64,000 bases of DNA from Rheum nobile. Lineage: Eukaryota > Streptophyta > Magnoliopsida > Caryophyllales > Polygonaceae. Shown in pieces: positions 32,781 to 44,028 of this stretch (its first letter is position 1; each line of letters starts with the position of its first letter). The notes beneath the pieces were generated by a model. That model was not told where the DNA came from. It searched no databases and worked only from the letters and a program-made list of their open reading frames with translations. The translations under genes were made by a program, and so were the position numbers. The stretch lies in assembly GCA_027886185.1 (NCBI GenBank), contig WOAB01000040.1, positions 1,178,001 through 1,242,000 on the forward strand. Direction: 5' to 3'.

Positions 32781-34148
32781 TGACCGGCACTATTTTATAG
32801 TGTATATCTAGGAGTTTTATTGGTGTTTGAGGTGCCATTTGGATGGGTTTAGAGCACAATTATGGAGTTGAGAGATAGAGACTAGAAGTAAAGAAATCAT
32901 GAGATTTATAGAGGTTTGAAGTGCATTGAAGAGTAGAAGAACAATGAGTTGAATTCAAATTGTTCGTTATCTTTACTCAGATGTCCAAATGGAGTGATTC
33001 CAATTCGAGGAGTTAGATCTTGAAGTCTACTGCAAGTCCTCAAAATATGAGCGCAATCCGAGTTGGGAATAAAAAGTTATGGCATTTTTACTAAAGTGTC
33101 ACAGAAGCTGAAGAAGACACCGTCACCGCACCCCGCGGCGAACCTTACAGAAAAGAGGCCGTGATTCTGGAGTAGCACCGCACCCCGCGGTGGGTGTCAC
33201 CGCACCCCGCGGTGACGACGCGCTGAAGAGATATTTCCGAGTTTTATTTTATTTCCGAGACTTTGTTTCCAAGTTTGTTTATTTCTTTTCTTTATTTCTG
33301 AATTATTTCCTTAGTATTTAAGTTAAGTTTAAGACTCTTTTAGAGGATCTATTCTCTAACCCTAGTGGCCACCTTTCATCATTTTTCTCACAAACCCTAA
33401 TGGAGAACTAAATCTCCATTGTTGCGCTTGACAGTTTGAAGCCAGCAATTGATTGGTTGTGAGTTTTCTACTCTTGTTCGTTTTCCTATCTAGTTGGATT
33501 AATTCTCTTGTGCTTGAATGTTTATTGGTTTATGTTGATTTATCTAGACTGATCACCTAGGTTTATTGATATCTTCCTAATAGCTAGGACTTGTGACTCC
33601 GGGTTCGGGTTGCATATCTAGTAACAAACACGATTTACATAAGCGGGTTGCGAGTGTTCATCGTTAGAGAGAGTTAATTGCATGTTATAGTAACGGGTTG
33701 TTTCTATTGCATGTATCTTGTTGAATCCTTGGTTGAATGCTATTGCTTTATTGAGTCTTGAAGGTTAGTAAAGGTTTGATTTAGTAACAAGTACTATTAG
33801 AGCTGGTAGAACTAATAGTTACCTAAGATCGGGATAAGAACAACTATAGGAAAGATAAGAACTTGAGACTAATAGACAACAATGATCAACCATATCTCTT
33901 GTTGTGTGGATCTTTGTTAAGTGTGGCGTTTTCCCCCATCATATTCACAACATTTACTTGTTTACTTTCTTACTTGTTACTTGTTTACCAAGAAAACACA
34001 ACAAACCCCCCTAGTTCCTAGTTGGTGATTGCGAATTACAGAGATAGATAACCTGACTCCCTGTGGGATCGACCCTGACTTGCTTGCTATACTCTTTAGT
34101 AGGTATTTTAGGTTTTCTTTGATTGGGTATACGACTTTAGCCCTGTCA
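32781..34148 (+). repeat. 5' LTR of the Athila-like element
   Basis: 1368 bp. Contains three CACCGCACCCCGCGG words at 33124-33215, two of them in tandem. Confidence 0.9.
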
Positions 34149-34150
34149 AA

Positions 34151-34171
34151 TTTGGCGCCGTTGCCGGGGAG
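34151..34171 (+). other. Primer binding site of the Athila-like element
   Basis: TTGGCGCCGTTGCCGGGGAG begins two bases after the LTR; this is the tRNA-Asp type PBS usual in Athila and Ogre elements. Confidence 0.8.
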
Positions 34172-34285
34172 TCAAAATTTCTGTTTTTGTGTTTTTGTTT
34201 GTTACCAACTTTGGTGTGGACCTCTCTTACGGTCCATACCCGTGCTACTGATTTTTGTTTTTTGTTTTTTGATTTTGATACAGAT

Positions 34286-35659
34286 ATGGATTTCTGGGGA
34301 GAGCCGCGATATGGCCCATACTCCTATGCATACACTCCAGGGTGGAGAGATCACCCCAATTCGAGCTATGGATACCAACAATATCCTCCATATGGTCATG
34401 ACTACCTGGAGTTCTACCCGGAGCCATAATCGTTCTACTAGCAGGGTGCTCCACATCAGTACAATCCGACCTATGAGCATAGCCCACCAGTGTCCAATCC
34501 TAGTTCCTCCATGTCAACTGAAGATATGCTCTAAGCTCTGGATAAACATTTCAGCACTAGTGTTGAAACTAGGGAGTCAAGCATCAAGAATCTAGAGAAG
34601 CAGATGAGACAAATGGTTGAAGCTATCACAAAGACCGATGCAAAGATTTCGTGACTTCTACCATCTCAAACGGTAGTTAACCCGAGAGAAAATGTTAGTG
34701 CCGTGACGCTTAGAAGTGGTAAGCATCTGAACGTCGCTCCTAGTGCTGAAGAGGACGACACAAAAGGCGAGAACTCTCTGTCGAGTTCACCGCACCTGCG
34801 GCAGGCGGACCACACCCGCGGTGGGACTTCAGAAGACCGACCGCACCCCGCGCCACTCTCACCGCACCCAGCGGCGGAACAAACTGAGAGTCCTGCATCT
34901 TCACCGCACCCGCGGTCATCTGACCGCACCCGCGGAGGCGTTGTGGGATTTTCCGAGAATTCCTCTGCGGTGAAATCTGACCACGCCAGCGGTTCACTCA
35001 AGGAGTTGGGCCTTCGAGACGATATTTGGGACCGTAAGGTGCTTTCTGAGGAAGAATATTTTTTGGGACTGGAGGAATTCAACGACCAAGAGGAGGAGAG
35101 CCGCGATTGCGGAAACGATCCTGCGACGCCCACCCCTCTCAAAAACGCCCTGGCAGCCTCCGACCCTCTCGAGGCTGCCTATGATGAATATGTGCATCTA
35201 GACTCCTTCCCACTTGTCTCGCTGCACCCCGTTACACCCTTTCCTGAGGCTCTGAAGGACACCCAAAAGGTGAAGAACGACAAATGCTTATTTGACACCT
35301 TCAGTAGCTGCAAGGCAACCATCCCTTTGGTCCATTTAGCAAATAGCTCCACGTGCTACACAGAACTTTTAAGGGCGCTGGGTAAGATCAAAAAGAAACC
35401 AAAGGGGAAGCACAAGAAGGAGGCATTGATACAAATGGCGGATTTATACACGTTGGATACAGGGCAGGACAAACATGCAGTCCTTGAGATGTTGGGTAGG
35501 CCATTTCTGAAGATGGCAAGTGGAATCATGGACGTACACAGCGGTCCACCCATCATGAAGTGCAGGAGAATGGAGAAAAGACTCGACATGGAGTATACAA
35601 AGAGACATCCCCCTGATATTGATCTCAGAAGTTCAGTTGCTATGAGCAACCCGAGTTGA
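34286..35659 (+). pseudogene. Gag-like ORF of the Athila-like element
   Basis: One frame from ATG 34286 (MDFWGEPRYGPYSYAY) to 35659, with stops at 34427, 34439, 34532 and 34652; after 34655 it is open for 334 codons. A Tyr/Pro-rich N-terminus is followed by a coiled-coil-like segment (ESSIKNLEKQMRQMVEAI) and ENVSAVTLRSGK, a motif seen in Athila/Ogre gag. An insert of about 90 codons (34770-34990) is built from GC-rich CCGCACCCGCGG words. The C-terminal part ends near a protease-like LEMLGRPFLKMASG. The protein seems to be a gag to protease chimera without a catalytic Asp-Thr-Gly. Function is uncertain; it may only serve packaging. Confidence 0.6.
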
Positions 35660-37028
35660 GGAGGATGGAGTAGTATGTCATGCCATGACAATAACTAAGG
35701 CGCTGTCCGGGAGGCAACCCGAGGTATGCTTTTCTTCCCTTGTTTTTTCTTCTTTATTTTTGCATTAGTTTTGTTTGTTTTTGCCTTGTTTTTGTTTTTG
35801 TTTCCGACTAACCTGCAGGGAGGAGACCCTATGCCTATTGAAGAAGGTGTTTACCACCATTGTAAGTCTTCTTTTTCCCTGCACTCAATAAAATCCCCGA
35901 AAAAACCTTAAACGGGGATAAAAAAAAAAAGTTGTACCGAAGGCCAGTTGTCCAGAGTTCCCCACATAGAAGGTGTGCATCATGTTGTCAAGGAGGAGAC
36001 ATTCGCTACACATTTGTTGACAACGATGATGGCCTTACTTTTGACAGCTGAGGAGGAGAAACACTAGGGCCCACACCATGATCACATCTGGGCCCATTTT
36101 TTGTGTGTTCATTGAAGGCCATGCAACCCCGACTTACTTGCTATACCACTATTCACCAAAGTGGTTTCCTTTTGGTTGCACGGTAGAAGAAGATTTTAGA
36201 GTTGATGAAGACCCGCACAACACCAGCGCCCTGTGCATATATTGTAGACCGCCAGCAACAAACGAAAGTTCCAAGCTAGCTCGGCGACGTTTGTGAGTTA
36301 TTTTTTGCTTCTCCATGTGCTTCTTTTCTTTTTGTCTTTCATTACATTGAGGACAATGCAATGTTTAAGCATGGGGGAGAGTTCTATACTTGCTACGTTG
36401 TCGAGGAGAAAAATAAAAAAAAATTGAAAAAAGCCAAAAATTTGAAAAAAAGGCAAAAATTGAAATCCTCGGATAGGTCGAAAACCCGAAAGGGCGGCCT
36501 AGGTAATAAGCAGGTGGCTTGGACCAGCATTAGGCTGAGATAATAATTGGTCAAGAGTGATGTGAGTATATTGTGAGCCCATCTATTGAAAAATGAAATG
36601 AGTGGCTTGGTGAAAACCCGAAAGGACGCCTTGGCAAAATGAGTGAAAAGAAGAAGAGTGATTTTAGGAATCATCATTTTACCTGGCGTGGTGACATAAG
36701 AAGATGTGATATAAGGAGGATTCGAGTATGTCACTCTGGGAGGCATAAGAAGATAGATGGGAGATTATGATTAGATTTTATTTACTCTATGGTGTTCGGG
36801 ATAAGCTTGGGGGAAGTACTCTGCTTTCCTTTTGGCTTTGGTGTGTGGTGTTGATTATGTGTTGTGTATGTTGTGTTGTGCTTATTGTGTTGGTGCCTGG
36901 AGTTTATTGTTAGGTGTGATTCTTGGAGGGATTGATTTTTCTATGCTTCCTGAAACCTTGGGGATTGATTGAAGGAGTAGGTTTACTTTAGCTTACTCGA
37001 GGACGAGCAAGGTTTAAGCATGGGGATT
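35660..37028 (+). other. 3' untranslated interior of the Athila-like element
   Basis: Non-coding. It contains GGGAGGCAACCCGAGG near 35709 and CATTGAGGACAATGCAATG near 36341, words recurrent in Athila-group interiors, and ends with the polypurine-like AAGCATGGGGATT just before the 3' LTR (37016-37028). Confidence 0.6.
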
Positions 37029-38472
37029 TGATCGGCACTATTTTATAGTGTATATCTAGGAGTTTTACTGGTGTTTTAGGTGCCATTTGGATGGGTTTCG
37101 AGCACAATTGTGGAGTTGAGAGTTAGAGACTAGAAGTAAAGAAATCATGGGATTTACAGAGGTTTGAAGTACATTGAAGAGTAGAAGAACAATGGGTTGA
37201 ATTCAAATTGTTAGTTCTCTTTACTCAGATGTCCAAATGGAGTGATTCTAATTCGAGGAGTTAGATCTTGAAGTCTACTGCAAGTCCTCAAAATATGAGC
37301 GCAATACGAGTTGGGAATCAAAAGTTATGGCATTTTTACTAAAGTATCGCAGAAGCTAAAGAAGACACCGTCACCGCACCCCGCGGTGTGATGACCGCAC
37401 CCTGCGGAGAACCTTACAGAGAAGAGGCCGTGATTCTGGAGTACCACCGCACCCCGCGGTGGGTGTCACCGCACCCCGCGGTGGGTGTCACCGCACCCCG
37501 CGGTGGGTGTCACCGCACCCCGCGGTGGGTGTCACCGCACCCCGCGGTGAAGACGCGTTGAAGAGATATTTCCGAGTTTTATTTTATTTCCGAGACTTTG
37601 TTTCCAAGTTTGTTTATTTCTTTTCTTTATTTATGAATTATTTCCTTAGTATTTAAGTTAAGTTTAAGACTCTTTTAGATGATCTATTCTCTAACCCTAG
37701 TGGCCACCTTTCATCATTTTTCTCACAAACCCTAATGTAGAACTAAACCTCCATTATTGTACTTGACAGTTTGAAGCTAGCAATTGATTGGTTGTGAGTT
37801 TTCTACTCTTGTTCGTTTTCCTATCTAGTTGAATTAATTCTCTTGTGCTTGAATGTTTATTGATTTATGTTGATTTATCTAGACTGATCACCTAGGTTTA
37901 TTGATATCTTCCTAATAGCTAGGACTTGTGATTCCGGGTTCGGGTTGCATATCTAGTAGCAAACACGATTTACATAAGCGGGTTGCGAGTGTTCATCGTT
38001 AGAGAGAGTTAATTGTATGTTATAGTAACGGGTTGTTTCTATTGCATGTATCTTGTTGAATCCTATTGCTTTATTGATTCTTGAAGGTTAGTAAAGGTTT
38101 GATTTAGTAATAAGTACTATTAGGGCTGGTAGAACTAATAGTTACCTAAGATTGGGATAAGAACAACTATATGAAAGATAAGAACTTGAGACTAATAGAC
38201 AACAATGATCAACCATATCTCTTGTTGTGTGGATCTTTGTTAAGTGTGACGCTTTTCCCCATTATATTCACAACCTTTACTTGTTTACTTTCTTACTTGT
38301 TACTTGTTTACCAAGAAAACACGACAAACCCCCCCTAGTTCCTAGTTGGTGATTGCGAATTACAGAGATAGATAACCTGACTCCCTGTGGGATCGACCCT
38401 GACTTGCTTGCTATACTCTTTAGTAGGTATTTTAGGATTTCTTTGATTGGGTATACGACTTTAGCCCTGTCA
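37029..38472 (+). repeat. 3' LTR of the Athila-like element
   Basis: 1444 bp, partner of 32781-34148. The main difference is the number of 22-bp GC-rich units. Confidence 0.9.
37445..37552. repeat. 22-bp tandem array in the Athila-like 3' LTR
   Basis: Five copies of CACCGCACCCCGCGGTGGGT plus GT, starting at 37445, 37467, 37489, 37511 and 37533. The 5' LTR has two copies at 33175-33215. Confidence 0.95.
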
Positions 38473-38775
38473 CTCCTTTAAGTCTTAATGAGCCTCATTT
38501 AAGTAGATGGGCCTGATATTCTAGTTTAGGAAAGTGGGACAATTTCCCCCTTCATTTTGCCCCTCGGGTTCGACAGAAACCGTAGGATCCGATAACTCCG
38601 GGTCATACCTCGAATCAGCATCCGGATTTGAATGATTTTCGTCTCGATTCTGTAGCACTCAGTCATCCATATGATGGACCTAAGCTACCTAAGCCGCCTC
38701 GTAATGCGTTGGCCCTTGCCTAACTTGTTTATGCTTGCTTATAGGTGTTCGGATTCGACTCCTATACTCCTATGT

Positions 38776-39235
38776 GGGTCGCTCGGATTCCGCGCCCGTG
38801 TGGCTCGTTACCACGAAAATACGTGCCTGACTACAAGTAGCTCGAGTTCGGCTCTCATGTCGGACTTACACTATTGGATCTTGCCTAGCGTGGGTCGCTC
38901 GGATTCGGCGCCCGTGTGGCTCGTTACCACGGTTATACATGCCTGACTACGAGTAACTCGAATTCGGCTCTCGTGCCGGACTTACACTGTTGGCTCTTGC
39001 CTAGCGTGGGTCGCTCGGATTCGGCGCCCGTGTGGCTCGTTACCACGAAAAAACATGCCTGACTACGAGTAGCTCGAATTCGGCTCTCGTGTCGGACTTA
39101 CACTGCTGGCTCTTGCCTAGCGTGGGTCGCTCGGATTCGGCGCCCGTGTGGCTCATTACCACGGAAATACATGCCTGACTATGAGTAGCTCGAATTCGGA
39201 TCTCGTGCCGGACTTACACTGTGTTGTGAAAGATC
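38776..39235. repeat. 116-bp minisatellite, four copies
   Basis: Units begin GGGTCGCTCGGATT at 38776, 38892, 39008 and 39124, an exact 116-bp period with a few substitutions; the last unit is incomplete. No protein family recognised in any frame. Confidence 0.95.
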
Positions 39236-39316
39236 ACCTTGTCATTCATATCCTGTAGCTTCCCGCTCTAATGCCCCTGCCCGCCATTACGTGGTAGAGT
39301 CCTTTCGTTCCAGTGT

Positions 39317-39452
39317 AAGCTTGTCGTCCATGCACTCCAACTTGTACGCTCTCATGCTCTGCCTTCTAGTCCAAGCTTGTCGTCCATGCACTCCAGCTTG
39401 TATGCTCTCATGCTCTGCCTTCTAGTCCAAGCTTGTCGTCCATGCACTCTAG
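39317..39452. repeat. 56-bp tandem repeat, about 2.4 copies
   Basis: AGCTTGTCGTCCATGCACTC recurs with a 56-bp period, the shared TTGTCG word starting at 39321, 39377 and 39433. Confidence 0.9.
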
Positions 39453-39769
39453 CTAGCATTTTTCATTGCCCCTAGGCTGATAGAATGAACGAGGCGTCTC
39501 GTGCTATCATGATTTCCAAGCAGGTTGTGCTCGATGTCGCTACAGTCCGTAGGCTTTGTGTCTCCTAAGCTGACATAATAAATAGTGGTATCAGGCTATC
39601 AGCTTGTGCATCGAAAGTTAATAGAACGATGACATCTCTTGTCCTTGTGCCTTGTACGCATACTACTTCAAACAACTCAAATGATTATTTAGTAATTATA
39701 ATACGGGGAAAAATGACTTAGCTCTTGCGTCATGTTCATGTCATTCTTCCGGTACCGGTGAAGAGACTC

Positions 39770-40275
39770 AACCTCCACAACCCATATTCGACTATAGCTT
39801 ACAGTGCTACTTGTTCATCGCCGCTAATCTTGCTCAATTCATACGTCGTTTGAGACTCCAAAGAGGCGCTTGAACCTTGTACCTTGCAAAGACATGCTGA
39901 AAAAAACATATAGCGAAGCACTCCTAGACCATATTCACGCCACTTTTCTGAATCCAGTGAAACAGTGCAGCCCTTGCGACCCTTACTCGAGTAATCCACG
40001 CAATGCTACGAACCCAACATCGCTGGCGTTGCCCCATTCGGACTCCACTTGAGCCTCCAACGAGTCGCTCAAACCTGGACCCTTGCTAAGGCACATGTTG
40101 GAAATATATATAGCAAAGCACTCTTGAACCATGTTCGCGCGACCCGTCTGCTTCCAGCGAAAGAGTACAGCTTCTGCGGCCCGTATTCGATAAATCCTTA
40201 CATCGACACAACTCCAGTTCCACTGATCCTGCCCCATTCGGATCTCATTTGAGCCATCAACTAGTGACTCAAAGT
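39770..40275. repeat. Diverged ~200-bp tandem repeat
   Basis: Blocks around TTGAGACTCCAA (39851), TTGAGCCTCCAA (40049) and TTGAGCCATCAA (40249) are spaced by about 199-200 bp, with intervening similarity such as AGCGAAGCACTC / AGCAAAGCACTC. Confidence 0.7.
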
Positions 40276-40674
40276 AGACTTAGTTGAAGCTCTAACAAAC
40301 CCTAAGATTATCGCTTTCTTGACTTGCCCCGCCGCATTCTTTTTAAAACTCAACTTCATCTTGAACTGAAACTGCACTGATAAAGAATTTGATTTCACGT
40401 TAGCAAATAGGCTCTTTTTTTATTACTTGTGTCGATCCTAAAGGCTTTCTTCTTCACTGATTTTCTGATATAATGGTGGATCATGAACTCGACTTGGCAG
40501 ATACTCGATGACTGCTTAGATAGGGTGGGGAAATCTTCCAATCCCACGATCACCGCCAAATCAGTCCGACATTTACAAGAATTGCTCGAAAGGTTATTTA
40601 TCAAAACGAAACACCCAAAACATATATATGCGCACAATAATTTTAGTGATTCCATGACATAAGAAGATGATTGA

Positions 40675-40896
40675 TCAGATGTGACGGTGGGAAATTAAAG
40701 AGGAGGAAAGATCAAACTTTGACGATTTGGAGGTGACGTAGCTGGATCGCATATTGTCAAAATTGGGATGTCCCGAAAACCAGAAGATCCTGCCGCTGAG
40801 TGAGGGCTCTTCCTTTCGATCTAAATTTGAAGATCTGTCACTGCTCGCGACGGATGCGTCAGCGGAGCGGTGGTGATAGTGGCGGAGCCGCTTCAT
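40675..40896 (-). CDS. Hypothetical short protein
   Basis: A 73-codon frame starting MKRLRHYHHRSADASVASSD, Ser- and basic-rich, in a locally GC-richer stretch (40680-41090) that differs from its surroundings. I do not recognise it. It could be the first exon of a captured gene or chance. Confidence 0.2.
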   Translation of the reverse strand: MKRLRHYHHRSADASVASSDRSSNLDRKEEPSLSGRIFWFSGHPNFDNMRSSYVTSKSSKFDLSSSLISHRHI

Positions 40897-41094
40897 GGCT
40901 GCAAATTAATTATCCATCCGAATTCGCCGCCGCCAATCTTGCGCTTCGGTTCATGGAAGATTCAAGCTTGTCGAAGGTGCATCCCGATAAGAGGAGACCA
41001 GCCGAACGATGCCGGTTGAGAAAAAAACAGTGATTGGATCTTCCGGGTATGTGGTTTGCCGCGTTGGAGTTACGATCGTCGTTTTCGACAGACG

Positions 41095-41316
41095 GCGCCT
41101 GGTAGCATGAACCACTAATATTTGTGATTGCCACGACGATGGATCTTCAATAAATAGAACACAGAGAAAAATCCCTACCTTCTAGTCGTGCTAAAATTCT
41201 CTTCTGTTCTAGGGTTTAGGGTAGGTATAAGTTATTAAATACTTCTCTCTTTTAAGTCTTAATGAGTTGAGCATGATCTTCTAGTTTAGGAAAGTGGGAT
41301 AATTTCCTCCTTCAGT
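41095..41316. repeat. Right copy of the candidate LTR of the 32456-41316 unit
   Basis: Starts TGGTAGCATGAACCACTAAT and ends CCTCCTTCA. Compared with the left copy it lacks two blocks, of about 60 and 120 bp. Confidence 0.6.
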
Positions 41317-41321
41317 TGATA

Positions 41322-42159
41322 TTAGAATTTATTAAACTTATTTTTTAAGAAATTATCTTAAATTGTAAAATGTTAGTTTTTAACATTACAAATAGATAAA
41401 ATACTTGGTTAAATAATTAATTGGTGGCTGTAAATAAATAAATTAAATAATTTATTTTATTATGATTATTTAGAATATACGAGTAAATTTTTTTAGAATC
41501 GTATAAATAATCGTATATGGTGTAACCTTGATAATTGATTTATTTAGATTTAAATAAATCCAATTAGAAACCGAGACATGTACCGTTAAATTTTTGTTAT
41601 TCAATTATAATTTATTTTTGTGTGAATTAGGTACGTCTTAAAATCGTCTTTAAAACATGAATCAAGTTTATTGGTCCAGAGCAACTTTCTTCAAAACGAA
41701 CGAGTAAAAGTAGAAAGAGAAGTTGAGCTTAGAAAAATATCTCACATTTTTTTTGTTTATGGAAGATCTTCCATGTGCTCTGTTGCTCTACCATCTTGTA
41801 TTGCTTTTTGTTGAGGAGAAGAAGTGGGATTTAGAAAAAAATTACCTCAACAAAAAGTTGAAAATGAAGTTGAACATAGAAAAATTCGGATCCCACGAGC
41901 ACATACTTGACTTGATTCTTTAAAGTACTCTTGAGTTTGCTTTGTCCTAGATATCTTTCTTGAATTAGTATTTGCTTTGCTCACTTATCTGTAGAAGTTC
42001 TAGTCATACAACAATGTACACAAAACATTCTCATAATCTTCCAAAATAATGTTCTCACTTGCTCCTGGTTTGATTTGTGTGATTGAAGTTGTAAGTTAAT
42101 ACCACAGTGCCATCCATTCTTTTCAAAACAACATGTACCAACCATAGCTTGTCCATGTT
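41322..42159. other. AT-rich intergenic DNA
   Basis: No recognisable gene; short spurious frames only. Confidence 0.5.
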
Positions 42160-42945
42160 ACGGCGGATCCATGTGGAGACTAGTGGGGGCACTTAATTTT
42201 ATTTTATTTTTATATATTTATATAGTTGTTTTTTATAAGTATATATATTTGTTGAATGTGACAATAAATTAGCATAGTGTAATTGACGGGTGTGTTAAGT
42301 GTTATACCATTTGAGGTTGAGGGTTCAAGTCTCACTCTTTCCATTCTCATTCTTATTTTTCACATCTTTATTATCAAACAAAAACCGTAATACTTCAACT
42401 TTTAATTAATCCCTTTAGAAATTCTTGGACTAGAGTGATTGTAAATCTTTTATGCCTACATTTCCCCCCAAAGAATTTAGTAAATTTCTCTCTTGTTATA
42501 TATTTCTAAAGCCCCTTCAATCATGCAAATTGACCTTATTCAATCATGTAAATTGTTTCTGTTTTATATTTCTTTTCAATTAGCTTTTTAATTCAATATA
42601 ATCGGATCATTAAAATACTAGTTACGTCTTATATTTGGGTCTAGACAATTAAAATAAATAAATTTATTGCACTATTCTAAGAATTATAAATTCATATTTT
42701 GAAAATAATTATGAGATTTGGATTAGAATTAAACCAATTTAGGAATTTAATTGAAAATTATGGTTTGTGATGTAATGATTTTAAAATCTAAAATATTACA
42801 AATTCGATGAAAATTAAGTGCATGATACCTCGACAAATATTATTATAATAACAAAATTGCGTAATATTTAGTATTTTATATTGTATTTAATTAAAAAAAA
42901 CATTTGTGCCGCCACTCAATGAAAATCATGCGTACGTCCATGTAC
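42160..42945. mobile_element. Decayed hAT-like non-autonomous element
   Basis: The left end reads CGGCGGATCCATGTGGAG then AGTGGGGGCAC; the right end reads GTGCCGCCACTCAATG and ends near GTACGTCC. These resemble the inverted ends of a plant family whose TIR begins CAGGGGCGGA. No clear target duplication. The interior is AT-rich with a tRNA-like GGGTTCAAGTCTC word at 42320. Confidence 0.35.
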
Positions 42946-43084
42946 CTATTCCTCCAAATTCTTTTGTCCTCAACACCTTCACTTGTTTCCCCTCCTTGAA
43001 CACCCAACCTGCTTTTTCTTCCTCCTAAACCATTCTTTCAACATTAATCAATGAGCTCAACACCACTTTATTGACACCATTTTC

Positions 43085-43690
43085 TCAATGATCTTGAATG
43101 GAATCTATCTCTGCAACTGTGAAAGATTCAGATGGAACACTAACATCCACCATCACAATTTCATTGCCTTGACTTGATCTTGCGTCTTCGTTTTCGTATA
43201 GAAAGATTCGCTCCCATAGTTGCTCAAGGGTCATCTCATAAAACGAAGATTTCTTCACTTGATCTTTGGGTGTAATTTGTTCCTTGATGAACATAAATGG
43301 ACAATACCACTTTCCTACGATTACCAAGTTAGATTCTTGGAGAGAGAGGGGGAAGTTGAAGTCTGGAAGACGAGCACGAAGGCTTGAATCTAGACCCGAA
43401 GCTTCGTCAAGTGAGAAGCCATTGGGAGTTTCTGAATAGATACTCAAAATCACTCGTTCGGAGGAATAATGGAGAAGTCCATCTTTTATCAATAGATGTG
43501 GTTGAGAGTACTATCAGGTTGCCAGATTTTCGGTTCGTTGTGAGCTTGAACTGTTGATAGATATGTGCAGGGTCTAGTGGTCTTGGTTCAACATCCTTTA
43601 CACTGCTGCAAAAGCAACGTGTGACCATGTCTTCCTCTTTAGAACTTGCATATGCTTCCCATGGAAATTTGAAATAACTGTTCCAGTTTC
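43085..43690 (-). pseudogene. DUF1262 family protein fragment
   Basis: Two blocks in different frames. Upstream (about 43690-43530): ASSKEEDMVTRCFCSSVKDV then PRPLDPAHIYQQF. Downstream (43505-43085): SGLDSSLRARLPDFNFPLSL then VGKWYCPFMFIKEQ and SFYEMTLEQLWERIF, ending at a stop at 43085. These match the C-terminal two thirds of plant DUF1262 proteins, whose function is unknown. A frameshift near 43510 and the absence of the 5' exon make it a pseudogene fragment. A copia element lies about 90 bp upstream. Confidence 0.75.
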
Positions 43691-43782
43691 CCTTTTTTTT
43701 CCCTCTTCAAAACTAAATAGAGAATTTTAGAAACTTCTTTGTTCTGTTTTTCAAATTTTAGGGGACTACTAGGATATGATAT

Positions 43783-44017
43783 GTGAAAGCGGAAAGAAGG
43801 AAGAAGATGAAGAAGATATGAAAACCTTACTTAATCTATTACTGAAGGAAGAAGAGAGTATAAATACAGAGAACTGTTGTAGAAGACAGCATAGAGAAGT
43901 AAATGCACATACAATCCCTAAACTAATAATAAAAGAGAAGCATGCACCTAGGGACAATAAGTACGGCTAACACAATTTACAACTTAACAATAAATGATAA
44001 AAACACAATAACCAACA
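43783..44017 (-). repeat. 3' LTR of copia element 1
   Basis: TG...CA, 235 bp, partner of 48419-48652. Confidence 0.95.
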
Positions 44018-44028
44018 CTCCCCCTCAA
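44018..44028 (-). other. Polypurine tract of copia element 1
   Basis: Minus strand TTGAGGGGGAG lies directly before the 3' LTR. Confidence 0.8.

Larger units (their letters stand above)
32781..38472 (+). mobile_element. Non-autonomous Athila-like Ty3/gypsy element
   Basis: 5692 bp. Starts TGACCGGC and ends CCCTGTCA; CTCCT flanks both ends (32776-32780, 38473-38477). PBS of the tRNA-Asp type. The interior (2.9 kb) has a gag-like reading frame only; no RT, RNase H or integrase. It lies inside the left repeat of the 32456-41316 unit. Confidence 0.85.
32456..41316. mobile_element. Candidate LTR-bounded unit with 5-bp duplication, hosting an Athila-like element
   Basis: A roughly 400-bp sequence starting TGTGGTAGCATGAA (32456-32780, continued at 38478-38554 after the Athila-like insertion) recurs at 41095-41316 in a shorter form with internal deletions. 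Both copies end in CCTTCA. GTTGA precedes the left copy (32451-32455) and follows the right copy (41317-41321). This looks like an LTR pair with target duplication. No PBS, polypurine tract or coding domain was found inside, so two independent related insertions remain possible. Confidence 0.4.

Noticed and set aside
36361..36543. Lys-rich short plus-strand frame in the Athila-like interior
   Set aside because: Low-complexity A-rich stretch, no family match, in the usual untranslated part of such elements.
37459..37656. Short frame over the 22-bp repeats
   Set aside because: Open only because the repeat lacks stops in that frame.
38671..38946. 91-codon plus-strand frame over the 116-bp minisatellite
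   Set aside because: It covers two repeat units and is not kept across the array; no similarity recognised.
38776..39452. CRISPR-like regular repeats
   Set aside because: Direct tandem units without unique spacers, in a plant nuclear context.
42295..42340. tRNA-like box B word GGGTTCAAGTCTC
   Set aside because: No matching box A at proper distance, no cloverleaf and no A-tail; belongs to the surrounding decayed element.
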